In this document: in pieces, positions 7,342-14,750 of the stretch
How positions within the stretch are numbered: the first letter of the stretch is position 1
Layout: every line of letters begins with the position of its first letter
The notes under the pieces: generated by a model
The model's input: the letters and a program-made list of their open reading frames with translations, nothing else
The model's database searches: none
Told to the model about the DNA's origin: nothing
Assembly (NCBI GenBank): GCA_021545665.1
Contig: JAJRTX010000097.1
Coordinates: 1 to 16,195 of the forward strand
Origin: Zetaproteobacteria bacterium
GTDB lineage: Bacteria > Pseudomonadota > Zetaproteobacteria > Mariprofundales > Mariprofundaceae
Direction: 5' to 3'
Length of the DNA stretch: 16,195 nt
Translations under genes and position numbers: made by a program

Positions 7342-8085
7342 ATGAAAAAGCAAACAATAAACATACTTCGGCTGCTGCTAGTGCTGCTATCTCCCTTGCA
7401 AAATGCCGATGCCACAGAGCCCGACTGGTCGGATTACGATGCCCTGCTGGCTACCCATGTTGATCCGGGAACGAGAAACGGTATAAATCTGCATCTGGTA
7501 GATTATTCAGCCTGGAAACACGATAAACACTGGCCCATACTGTTGAAAAAGCTTGCTGATTTTAAACTGGCGCAGCTGAATGGCAAAGATGAAAAACTGG
7601 CTTTCTGGATTAATGCCTACAATATCATGGCCATACACATGGTTCTCAAATATGAGCCCGTTAACAGCATTCGGGATATCGGCAACTGGCTCTCACCGGT
7701 ATGGAAAAAGAATGTCGGCATCATTGCAGGCCGTATGCGAACCCTGCACGAGATCGAGCATGAGATTCTGCGCCCGATGTCAGAGCCGAGAATTCATTTT
7801 GCCATAGTCTGTGCCTCGGTCAGCTGCCCGGATTTACGCAAAACCGCCTACCGCAGTGAAAATCTCACAAGCGCACTGCAAAAACAACATCAGGCTTTTA
7901 TCTCCAATCCGGGTAAAGGCGCCCGGCTGATTGGCGATACCATTCACATTTCAAAAATATTTGACTGGTTTGAAAAAGATTTTACTGCTGGCGGTGGCAT
8001 AACCGCCTATTTGCCTCAAGGTTTAGGGCCAACATTTAAGCACGTTAAATATCTAAGATATGACTGGTCACTAAACAAACGTTAA
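7342..8085 (+). CDS. DUF547 domain exported protein
   Basis: This is a 247-residue protein with a Sec-type signal peptide (MKKQ, then a hydrophobic core at 8-18, likely cleavage after NADA at about residue 24). The mature part is a DUF547 domain with AFWINAYN (87-94), HFAIVCASVSCPDL (152-165) and ISKIFDWFEKDF (203-214). The domain is widespread in proteobacteria and its function is unknown to me; the conserved Cys and Asn pattern suggests a thiol or metal site but this is not established. I use ATG 7342 rather than the in-frame TTG at 7324 because it starts with the basic n-region of the signal peptide. The AGGA 10 nt upstream is weak. It is divergent from the HAD gene and 63 nt ahead of the methyltransferase gene. 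Confidence 0.85.
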   Translation: MKKQTINILRLLLVLLSPLQNADATEPDWSDYDALLATHVDPGTRNGINLHLVDYSAWKHDKHWPILLKKLADFKLAQLNGKDEKLAFWINAYNIMAIHMVLKYEPVNSIRDIGNWLSPVWKKNVGIIAGRMRTLHEIEHEILRPMSEPRIHFAIVCASVSCPDLRKTAYRSENLTSALQKQHQAFISNPGKGARLIGDTIHISKIFDWFEKDFTAGGGITAYLPQGLGPTFKHVKYLRYDWSLNKR

Positions 8086-8148
8086 GAAAGTCACACTCGA
8101 ACCTAAATCATTGGACAGTAACGGCATGCCTTCCTACATTCGCCGACT

Positions 8149-9147
8149 ATGAAAGCTGCTGAATTGCTCTACCAGACCGCTATAAACATGCCCGGCAGGG
8201 ATATGAATGTTTTCAATGCTCAGGCGCACCCGCTGCTGCAGGAGCTATGTGCACAGGCAAAAACATACGCCATTGGGCAGTATTTTAAACCCGAGTATGA
8301 TGCTCTGGTTCAGCTCGGTTTAAACATAGAAGAATCGAAGAACCATTTCGATCTGGCGCTTATATATCCTTCAAAAAACAAGCAGCAGACCCATGCATGG
8401 ATAGCTGAAGCTATGCTGCAACTGTCTGAGGGCGGCAAACTCATCATGGCCTGTGCCAACAGGCATGGTGCAAAAAGCTATGAAGCGGCATTGAAGAGGC
8501 TTGCAGGCAATATGGTCTCAGGCGCCAAAGCCAAATGCCGCATCTTTTCGGCCCGCAAAACAGACGCTTTGGACTCTGATCTTGCCAACCAGTGGATCGA
8601 CAATGGTCAGGCACGGTGTTGTGCATCTCATGGTCTGATCTCTCAGCCTGGATTGTTTAGCTGGAACAGGCCTGATGTCGGCTCGCAACTGCTGCTTTCA
8701 TATCTCGATAACACATTGACTGGCGAAGGTGCCGACCTGTGCTGTGGTTATGGTCTGTTATCCGAGCATATTCTGCGAGCTTCTACGCATATCACCAGAT
8801 TGCACCTTATCGAAGCCGACCAACTGGCCCTTCTCTGTGCTCATCAGAATACGACGGCATGGAACGAGAAAGTAGTAACACACTGGCTGGATGCAGCAAT
8901 TGAAAAGCTGCCGTCAAAACTGGACTGGGTGGTCTGTAATCCGCCCTTTCATATCGGTCAAAATCGTGATGTTGAACTGGGTCAAATGATCGTGGCTCGC
9001 GCCTGCCAAAGCCTGAAACGCGGAGGCACGCTATATCTGGTTGCCAATCGCAAACTGCCCTATGAGCAGATACTAAATAGAGAACTCAGACGTGTTCGAA
9101 CCTTGGTTGAAGCCGATGGATTCAAAGTAATGAAGGGAACCAGATGA
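8149..9147 (+). CDS. rsmC: RsmC/RlmG-like rRNA guanine-N2 methyltransferase
   Basis: The 332-residue protein has the two-domain layout of RsmC. A degenerate N-terminal methyltransferase-like half (about 1-165) is followed by the catalytic half, which has the SAM-binding motif GADLCCGYGLLS (194-205, with Cys where Gly is usual in DLGCG), acidic motif II LIEAD (220-224), the catalytic VCNPPFH (262-268) and VANRKLPYE (299-307). RsmC makes m2G1207 in 16S rRNA and RlmG makes m2G1835 in 23S rRNA; the sequence does not fully separate them. The 4-nt ATGA overlap with rsuA, a 16S enzyme, favours RsmC. No SD is evident at 8149; the next in-frame ATG is at 8188. Confidence 0.75.
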   Translation: MKAAELLYQTAINMPGRDMNVFNAQAHPLLQELCAQAKTYAIGQYFKPEYDALVQLGLNIEESKNHFDLALIYPSKNKQQTHAWIAEAMLQLSEGGKLIMACANRHGAKSYEAALKRLAGNMVSGAKAKCRIFSARKTDALDSDLANQWIDNGQARCCASHGLISQPGLFSWNRPDVGSQLLLSYLDNTLTGEGADLCCGYGLLSEHILRASTHITRLHLIEADQLALLCAHQNTTAWNEKVVTHWLDAAIEKLPSKLDWVVCNPPFHIGQNRDVELGQMIVARACQSLKRGGTLYLVANRKLPYEQILNRELRRVRTLVEADGFKVMKGTR

Positions 9148-9860
9148 AAAAAGAACGGCTGGATAAACTGCTGTCTAATTTGGGTTATGGCGTGCGCAAG
9201 GATGTGGCTTACTGGGTAAAAGACGGGCTGATCACAGTGGATGGTAAAATTGCAACATCTGCGGCGCAAAAAGCAAGTCCTGACCAGGTGCAGATGGAAG
9301 GCAAAGCGCTGGATCACCCCTATGGTCTGACCATCATTTATCACAAGCCGCTTGGTGCCGTTTGCTCACGCAAGGAAGACGGCCAGTTAATTTTCGATGA
9401 TTTTCCGGAGCGCTGGATTCATCGCAAGCCACCTTTTTCCTGTGTCGGACGACTGGACAAGAATACATCCGGTCTGCTGATTCTCACAGATAATGGGCAA
9501 TTGAATCACCAAATCACCAGCCCGAAACAGCATATCTCAAAAACCTATGCCGTAACACTGGATTCTCCCCTGCAAGGCTATGAAGTGAGTCTGTTTGCCA
9601 GTGGCAAGATAATGCTGGAAAACGATGACCGACCCTGCCTGCCTGCCGAACTCACTATCACTGGAGATCGCCAGGCCGCACTGGTTTTACATGAAGGTCG
9701 TTATCATCAGGTGCGGCGCATGTTTGCCGCCGCAGGAAATCATGTAACTGAACTAAGACGCACCCATATTGGCGCACTGGATCTGGCAGCAACGAAACTA
9801 CTGCCTGGAGCATATGCAACCATCACTGCCGCTGAATTATTGGCGTTGATTTCCCCATAG
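9144..9860 (+). CDS. rsuA: 16S rRNA pseudouridine synthase RsuA
   Basis: The 238-residue protein has an N-terminal S4 RNA-binding domain (about 1-50, starting KKERLDKLLSNLGYG) and an RsuA/RluB-type catalytic domain. That domain has GRLDKNTSGLLILTDNG (102-118), whose Asp105 is the expected catalytic residue, and GRYHQVRRMFAA near the C-terminus. Length and motifs fit RsuA, which converts U516 of 16S rRNA to pseudouridine; the related RluB/E/F enzymes act on 23S rRNA. The start codon overlaps the stop of the RsmC-like gene (ATGA, 9144-9147), so the two are translationally coupled and probably one operon. AGGG lies 7 nt upstream of the ATG, inside the preceding gene. Confidence 0.9.
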   Translation: MKKERLDKLLSNLGYGVRKDVAYWVKDGLITVDGKIATSAAQKASPDQVQMEGKALDHPYGLTIIYHKPLGAVCSRKEDGQLIFDDFPERWIHRKPPFSCVGRLDKNTSGLLILTDNGQLNHQITSPKQHISKTYAVTLDSPLQGYEVSLFASGKIMLENDDRPCLPAELTITGDRQAALVLHEGRYHQVRRMFAAAGNHVTELRRTHIGALDLAATKLLPGAYATITAAELLALISP

Positions 9861-9998
9861 AATGACCCTTTTGGAAATAGTCAAAAATGCACCCATGGAA
9901 AGATATATTTTCATCCTGGAAACCTCAGTTGGCAGCAACCACATAGCGCAAACTCCGGATTCTCTTTACTACTGAAAACATCAATGGTTTTAAACTAA

Positions 9999-10172
9999 TT
10001 ACCGGGCATTGGACATACTGCGCAGATACTTCTCATCATCAAATTTGTAATATCCAGAAGACTGGCCTGCATCGGTCAGAGTCAGGGTAGCTGTATTGGC
10101 ATGTCCCTGATGGCTCACAGTACAGGCAGACGAAAAAAATGTAACAAACATCAGCATAGAAATAATTCTCAT
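9999..10172 (-). CDS. Small (57 aa) exported protein or lipoprotein, unknown function
   Basis: The frame starts MRIISMLMFVTFFSSACTVS and ends DDEKYLRSMSNAR. A strong SD (AAGGAGG, 5 nt before ATG 10172) makes it a credible gene despite its size. The N-terminus has one basic residue and a hydrophobic core (3-13), followed by SSAC with Cys17. That could be a lipobox, although Ser rather than Leu at -3 is unusual. Cleavage by signal peptidase I after GHA at residue 25 is the alternative. The mature part is about 30-40 residues, Thr-rich then acidic, with YYKFDDEKY. I do not recognise the family. It is downstream of the cyclase gene on the same strand and convergent with rsuA. Confidence 0.65.
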   Translation of the reverse strand: MRIISMLMFVTFFSSACTVSHQGHANTATLTLTDAGQSSGYYKFDDEKYLRSMSNAR

Positions 10173-10268
10173 ATCAACCTCCTTCGATCAGTTTACACCG
10201 AAGACTCGCATTCCTTTGCCTGTCAATATAATTCTATGTTTCTATGCGGTATGTGATCCTGCTCATTA

Positions 10269-11093
10269 TTAATGAAACATTTGCTTCATACGGGTAGAGA
10301 TACTTGATTCGAGACCCATTTGCTTGGGTGAAACTTCATACAACGTGCTTACCCCCACACCTTTTAACGTCATATTCTTCGGTGGGCCGATCAGAATATC
10401 CCCCGAGTAGTCACGGATTTTTGTGTGGATCAAACCAAAAACAATTTCATCAATCAGCACCTGATTACGGCGTGCATGAGTCTGGATACGCGCACCCTTA
10501 TCCATTGCATGTCCAATATAATCCTGTGCTTCACCCGGAATTTCCTTTACATAACCACAGGTAATACCAATACGATAGTTTAACGAACCTACCAGTGCCT
10601 TCAGCTGCTTACGTCCACTCGAAATGCTGCGTTTGATCAGTAGTGCGGCCAGAACCGAATCGATTGCATGTTCAAAAACAGCCATAACCCCATCACCCAA
10701 CCTCTTCACAACCTGCCCATTATACCTGTTTACTGCATCCTCACAGATATCACAATAAAGACGATTACGCATATAACCTTTGGTATGACCCATTGCACGC
10801 TTATATTCTGTAGAACTTTCCAGATCAGTAAACATGATGCATTTGTAACGATCTTCCGTAGTAGCAATCGCATACGCAACTTTTTCGATCACGTCATCCA
10901 AATCAAGAACTTCGGTATCAATACGGTTTGCAGGCCGCGATGCAGCCAGTTGTGGCAATACGGCAAGATCAGCGGAAGAAATCAACTCAACATTTGGGGC
11001 ATTCTTTAATACCTTTTTTATGTCTCGTGGTTGCCGTGTACTCACCACCCTGACATCAGTTTTCTTTTTTTCCTGTTTGGGAACAGGGCTCAT
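10269..11093 (-). CDS. Class III adenylate/guanylate cyclase catalytic-domain protein
   Basis: The 274-residue soluble protein has a charged N-terminal part (1-80) of no recognised domain and a class III cyclase domain at about 84-220. CIMFTDLESSTEY contains metal-binding Asp90. VVKRLGDGVMAVF supplies Lys130 and metal-binding Asp134. YRIGITCGYV and DYIGHAMDKGARI follow, with Asp191 and Arg202. Lys130 and Asp191 sit where adenine-selecting residues are found, favouring cAMP as product. The transition-state Asn of the usual VNxAAR motif is replaced by Asp198, while Arg202 is kept, so activity needs testing. GGAGG 7 nt upstream supports the start. There are no membrane segments and no obvious sensor domain. 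It is downstream of tRNA-Pro; the small lipoprotein gene follows. Confidence 0.85.
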   Translation of the reverse strand: MSPVPKQEKKKTDVRVVSTRQPRDIKKVLKNAPNVELISSADLAVLPQLAASRPANRIDTEVLDLDDVIEKVAYAIATTEDRYKCIMFTDLESSTEYKRAMGHTKGYMRNRLYCDICEDAVNRYNGQVVKRLGDGVMAVFEHAIDSVLAALLIKRSISSGRKQLKALVGSLNYRIGITCGYVKEIPGEAQDYIGHAMDKGARIQTHARRNQVLIDEIVFGLIHTKIRDYSGDILIGPPKNMTLKGVGVSTLYEVSPKQMGLESSISTRMKQMFH

Positions 11094-11228
11094 ACATGAA
11101 CCTCCAAAGAACCAGCATAGTTTTCAGTCTGGAATCCTTGATTCTCCTGCCCGGATATTCTGTGACCCAGGTCGCAAGTCGATATTATGAGATACTGTAA
11201 CGACAACGATTTCAAAGAAGCGGGAAAA

Positions 11229-11305
11229 TGGTCGGGGTGAGAGGGTTCGAACCTCCGACCTTACCGTCCCGAACGGTACGCGCTACCAGGCTGCGCCACA
11301 CCCCG
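11229..11305 (-). tRNA. tRNA-Pro (anticodon CGG)
   Basis: The minus-strand sequence folds into a complete cloverleaf. The acceptor CGGGGTG (from 11305) pairs with CACCCCG, followed by discriminator A and an encoded CCA (11231-11229), 77 nt in total. The D-arm contains AGCCTGGTAGC. The anticodon stem TACCG/CGGTA encloses the loop TTCGGGA with anticodon CGG, which reads proline codon CCG. The T-arm contains GGTTCGAACC. There is no intron and no sign of an integrated element at its 3' end. Confidence 0.97.
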
Positions 11306-11325
11306 AATATCTTATACGATCATAC

Positions 11326-11353
11326 ATCATAACTGATACCAACTCCATATCAA
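11326..11353 (-). promoter_or_regulatory. Candidate promoter of tRNA-Pro
   Basis: TTGATA (11353-11348) and TATGAT (11331-11326) on the minus strand are 16 nt apart. The last base of the -10 is 20 nt before the mature tRNA 5' end, leaving a leader of about 13 nt for RNase P removal. This is a consensus match by eye. Confidence 0.5.
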
Positions 11354-11477
11354 GAATCATCCGGACTTATTATCAACAAAACACATTAGCCGAAACCTGA
11401 TATGGAAACAGAAGGATGAGGTAAACAATTCGTATTTCTACTTGTATAAACGTGCAAACAGAAGCTTTGAATAATTG

Positions 11478-12458
11478 TCAGTAAGGGCGTCGGGCAGAAA
11501 AATCAGCCAGCTCAGCCAGTAGCTGGTGAATTTTGGCATTCGTATTTGAAGGCAACAATAGCCTGGCACGACTGGCATAGTTGCCCGCCTGCTTCATGGC
11601 ATAACCAGCACCATCCTGCGCAGCTACATGCTCACGCACCCATTCACGGTCTCCATCCTCATAACAACCCCGATCTGCAATCCGTGATACCCGCTGTTTC
11701 AGTTCGGTATCGAAGCGCATGGCATAAATCAATGGTAACGTTATTTTACCCTCTTCCAGATCATGACCCACAGGTTTCCCGGCATCTTCTGCCTCTGCCA
11801 GATAGTCCAGAGCATCATCCATCAACTGGAAGGCCACCCCCAGACACATGCCGTATTCAGACATAGATGCGACAACAGCCGCATTCTGCCCTGCAACATG
11901 TGCCCCCACTTCAGCGGCTGCCTTGAACAACACAGCTGTCTTGCGTTCAACCACTTCAAGACACTCCGCTTCGGTCATTTCCAGATGGAATGTGCGCGAC
12001 AACTGTAGTACTTCGCCTTCTGCCAGGGCGTTGGTTACATCAGACATTAATTTCAGCATAACGAAATCACCATCGGATACCATCATCTGAAAGGAACGGG
12101 AAAACAGGTAATCGCCGACCAGAATACTGGCCTGATTTCCCCACACGCCATTAGCAGATGGAGCACCCCGCCGCTGGTCAGAAGAATCCACCACATCATC
12201 ATGCAACAGTGATGCAGTATGAATGAACTCAACAACTACCGATAGCGAGATATGTCTGTCACCCTGATAATCGAACAAGCGCGCGCTCAGCAGGCAAAGC
12301 AATGGCCGCAAACGCTTGCCACCACAATTGACAATATAATGTCCAATAGCTGGAATCATCATAATATCGGATTGCAAATTCGCATGGATACAGGCATTAA
12401 CTTTATCTAAATCAGACTTGCACAGATCCGTAGCGCGATCTAAAGGAGAAGTAGTCAC
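11478..12458 (-). CDS. ispB: Octaprenyl diphosphate synthase (long-chain polyprenyl synthetase)
   Basis: The 326-residue all-helical trans-prenyltransferase has GGKRLRP (46-52), the first Asp-rich motif LLHDDVVD (84-91, Asp87/88/91) and the second motif LMDDALD (212-218). Small residues just before the first motif (HTASLL) fit a long-chain enzyme, and length and layout match E. coli IspB. It condenses IPP onto FPP to make the C40-type side chain of ubiquinone or menaquinone; the exact chain length cannot be read. The start is GTG at 12458 with no good SD and no usable in-frame ATG upstream. A promoter right in front suggests a nearly leaderless mRNA. It is divergent from maf, with only 14 nt between starts. 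Confidence 0.92.
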   Translation of the reverse strand: MTTSPLDRATDLCKSDLDKVNACIHANLQSDIMMIPAIGHYIVNCGGKRLRPLLCLLSARLFDYQGDRHISLSVVVEFIHTASLLHDDVVDSSDQRRGAPSANGVWGNQASILVGDYLFSRSFQMMVSDGDFVMLKLMSDVTNALAEGEVLQLSRTFHLEMTEAECLEVVERKTAVLFKAAAEVGAHVAGQNAAVVASMSEYGMCLGVAFQLMDDALDYLAEAEDAGKPVGHDLEEGKITLPLIYAMRFDTELKQRVSRIADRGCYEDGDREWVREHVAAQDGAGYAMKQAGNYASRARLLLPSNTNAKIHQLLAELADFSARRPY

Positions 12459-12467
12459 AGCCGGAGC

Positions 12468-12495
12468 ATCGTATGCCTGAAGGTCGTGCCGTCAA
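12468..12495 (-). promoter_or_regulatory. Candidate promoter of ispB, overlapping the 5' end of maf
   Basis: On the minus strand TTGACG (12495-12490) and TACGAT (12473-12468) are 16 nt apart. The expected start near 12461 is about 3 nt before the GTG of ispB. The -10 overlaps the putative maf start codon and the -35 lies in its first codons. Confidence 0.5.
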
Positions 12496-13108
12496 GCGCA
12501 GGGCAGGTTATGCTACGCACATGGATATTATTCTGGCCTCACGCTCACCGCGAAGACTTACCCTGCTTCAACAAACAGGCCTGAATGTTGAAGTGTGCCC
12601 CACACATATTGACGAAACACCTCTGGCCAATGAAAGCATTGAGTCTATGGTAACCCGATTAAGTCGGGCCAAGGCAGAAGCCTGCAACATTTTTGGAAAC
12701 ATCCCGATTATTGCAGCAGATACACTGGTCTCGATTCACGGACAGGCTCTTGGTCAACCAGAAGATCTGCAACAGGCCAAATACATGTTGCAAAAGTTGT
12801 CTGGCCAAAAACACCATGTATTGACCTCGGTATGTGTACGTTTCGACCAGGTGAGTGCATGCGAGACAGTAACAACCAGCGTCGTTTTCCGCAGTCTGAG
12901 TGAACAGGAGATTGACACTTATCTGGCTTTTAATGAGGTGTTGGATAAGGCAGGTGCCTATGCTGTGCAAGGCGGTGCAGCCAGCTTTATAGAAGCCATT
13001 AACGGGCCGCTGGATAATGTTATCGGTTTGCCAGTTCGCACAACTCTGAATATGATCGAACACTTGATGCACATGGATTTTCTGCCCCATGATAAACAAG
13101 CGTTGTGA
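12473..13108 (+). CDS. maf: Maf family nucleoside-triphosphate pyrophosphatase (YhdE-like)
   Basis: This is a Maf/HAM1-type pyrophosphatase: ILASRSPRR (20-28), THIDE (44-48), SRAKAEA (64-70), AADTLVSI with the expected catalytic Asp83 (81-88), and DKAGAYAVQG towards the end. Such enzymes hydrolyse dTTP/UTP or modified nucleotides to the monophosphate plus PPi, and were first described as septum-formation inhibitors. The Lys usual in the GxxLxKPxD motif is Gln95 here. The 211-residue frame from 12473 has GGAG 6 nt upstream. The family normally begins at the next in-frame ATG (12521, MDIILASRSPRR), which would give 195 residues and would clear the ispB promoter, so the start is uncertain. It is followed by rng, as in the E. 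coli yhdE-rng order. Confidence 0.88.
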   Translation: MPEGRAVKRRAGYATHMDIILASRSPRRLTLLQQTGLNVEVCPTHIDETPLANESIESMVTRLSRAKAEACNIFGNIPIIAADTLVSIHGQALGQPEDLQQAKYMLQKLSGQKHHVLTSVCVRFDQVSACETVTTSVVFRSLSEQEIDTYLAFNEVLDKAGAYAVQGGAASFIEAINGPLDNVIGLPVRTTLNMIEHLMHMDFLPHDKQAL

Positions 13109-13220
13109 AACAATGGGTGTTGCATCACAACGCGTGGTAGCTCAAGCAATCATGTGATGAAAAGGTCATGCAAGCGCGTTTTTTGTTTCACGTAATACGA
13201 AGAAACCGGAGCTAATGAGA

Positions 13221-14747
13221 ATGAGTATAGAATTACTGGTCAATGTAGCTCCTTTTGAAACGCGCATTGCCCGCGTAGAAAACGGGCAGGCTGAAGAACT
13301 GTATATCGAACGTGAACGCGAACGCGGCTTGAAGGGAAATATTTATAAAGGCCGGGTACAACGCGTATTACCCGGCATTCAGGCTGCATTTGTTGATATT
13401 GGCATGGAGAAGGCGGGTTTTCTGTATGCCGGTGATATTGCCACATCAAAACAATCCCGTGCAGATATCTCGGAAGAAATAGATAATTGCGGAGAAGGTT
13501 CGGAAAATACAGATGACTCCGGAACCAATGGCAACAGGCGTAATGCCCCTCCAATCGCAAATCTAATCAAAGATGGTCAGGAAATGATGGTACAGGTTTC
13601 ACGCGAACCTATTGCTTCCAAGGGACCACGACTGACCAGCCAGATTGGTCTGGCAGGCCGCTATCTTGTCTATCTGCCGAAGCTGAATCACTTTGGCATT
13701 GCGCGTCGCCTGGAAGGCCAGGTTGAGCGCGAACGACTGCTTAATATTGTTGAATCGTTCAAGCTTGAGCAAGGTGGTCTGATTATCCGAACTGTCGCTG
13801 AAGGCAGGCAGGAATCTGAACTACAACAGGATCTTGATTTCCTGCTGCGTTTATGGGCCGATATTGAAAAACGATCTGTGCATTCCGCTCCAGGATCAAT
13901 GATCCACAAAGAGCTGAATCTGTATCTGCGTGTTATGCGTGATTATGTCGATGCCGAAGTCGAGAAGATTCACATTGATTCGCACGAAGCATATGAAAGC
14001 ATGAAAAAGTTTGCTCAGAGGTTTATGCCTGAGGTGGCAAAGAAACTTTATTATTATCCTGGCGACCGGCCAATTTTTGATGTCTATGGCGTCGAAGAGG
14101 CCATAGCCCGCGCCCTGCAGCGGCAGGTTCCCCTAAAATCCGGTGGCCATATTGTCATAGATCAAACCGAAGCACTCATCGCCATTGACGTCAATTCCGG
14201 TTCTTTCGTCAGCTCACGCAATATGGAAGAAACCGGATTTAAGACCAACCTTGAAGCAGTGCATGAGATTGTCCACCAGCTTCGTCTGCGCAATCTTGGC
14301 GGCATCATTGTTGTCGATTTTATCGACATGCGAGAAGAAGAAAACAAACATCGATTGATGGAAGTGCTCGAAGAAGCATTAAAGCGGGACAAAGCCAAAA
14401 CATATATTATACAGCTTTCTGAACTGGGATTGGTGGAAATGACTCGCAAACGAACCCGCGACTCGCTTGGCCGTATTTTACTCAATGAATGTAAGTATTG
14501 TCAGAGTGTAGGCCATATAAAAAGTCATACTACAATTTGCTATCAGTTATTCCGTGAAATTGTTGCTGAGGCACGCGCCTATCCCTGTGAAAAACTAATG
14601 ATCATTGCTCATCCCGAGATTATAGACTTACTGCTCGGCGAAGAAAGTAAGAACATAGAGCTACTGGAACAGTTTCTACACAAGGAAATCACGTTAAACA
14701 GTGATGACAACTTTGCCCCTGATCATTACGAAGTTGTATTGAAATAG
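13221..14747 (+). CDS. rng: Ribonuclease G (Rne/Rng family)
   Basis: The 508-residue endoribonuclease starts MSIELLVNV like E. coli RNase G. It has an S1 RNA-binding domain (about 33-125, GNIYKGRVQRVLPGIQAAFVD), the RNase H-like and 5'-sensor regions, the DNase I-like catalytic region with DQTEALIAIDVNSGSF and VVDFIDM carrying the metal-binding Asp residues, and the CKYC zinc-link pair. It processes 16S rRNA 5' ends and decays mRNA; it lacks the long RNase E scaffold tail. An acidic, Ser/Gly/Asn-rich loop of about 38 residues (roughly 73-110) interrupts the S1 domain, longer than in the E. coli protein. GGAG is 9 nt before ATG 13221 but only 3 nt before the in-frame ATG 13215, so I prefer 13221. 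It lies 112 nt after maf and 3 nt before hemW. Confidence 0.95.
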   Translation: MSIELLVNVAPFETRIARVENGQAEELYIERERERGLKGNIYKGRVQRVLPGIQAAFVDIGMEKAGFLYAGDIATSKQSRADISEEIDNCGEGSENTDDSGTNGNRRNAPPIANLIKDGQEMMVQVSREPIASKGPRLTSQIGLAGRYLVYLPKLNHFGIARRLEGQVERERLLNIVESFKLEQGGLIIRTVAEGRQESELQQDLDFLLRLWADIEKRSVHSAPGSMIHKELNLYLRVMRDYVDAEVEKIHIDSHEAYESMKKFAQRFMPEVAKKLYYYPGDRPIFDVYGVEEAIARALQRQVPLKSGGHIVIDQTEALIAIDVNSGSFVSSRNMEETGFKTNLEAVHEIVHQLRLRNLGGIIVVDFIDMREEENKHRLMEVLEEALKRDKAKTYIIQLSELGLVEMTRKRTRDSLGRILLNECKYCQSVGHIKSHTTICYQLFREIVAEARAYPCEKLMIIAHPEIIDLLLGEESKNIELLEQFLHKEITLNSDDNFAPDHYEVVLK

Positions 14748-14750
14748 TGC

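Noticed and set aside
11229..11305. tRNA-Pro as an integration site for a genomic island
   Set aside because: No integrase, no repeat of the tRNA 3' end and only ordinary genes on both sides.
11344..11406. 9-bp inverted repeat TCCATATCA/TGATATGGA upstream of tRNA-Pro
   Set aside because: The arms are 45 nt apart, AT-rich and one overlaps the probable -35 element; likely chance, no operator or terminator can be supported.
13109..13200. Possible terminator or attenuator between maf and rng (CGCG followed by six T at about 13175-13187, and CATCACA/TGTGATG)
   Set aside because: The matching arms are far apart (23-38 nt loops) and short, and maf-rng is a usual cotranscribed pair, so a terminator is not convincing.
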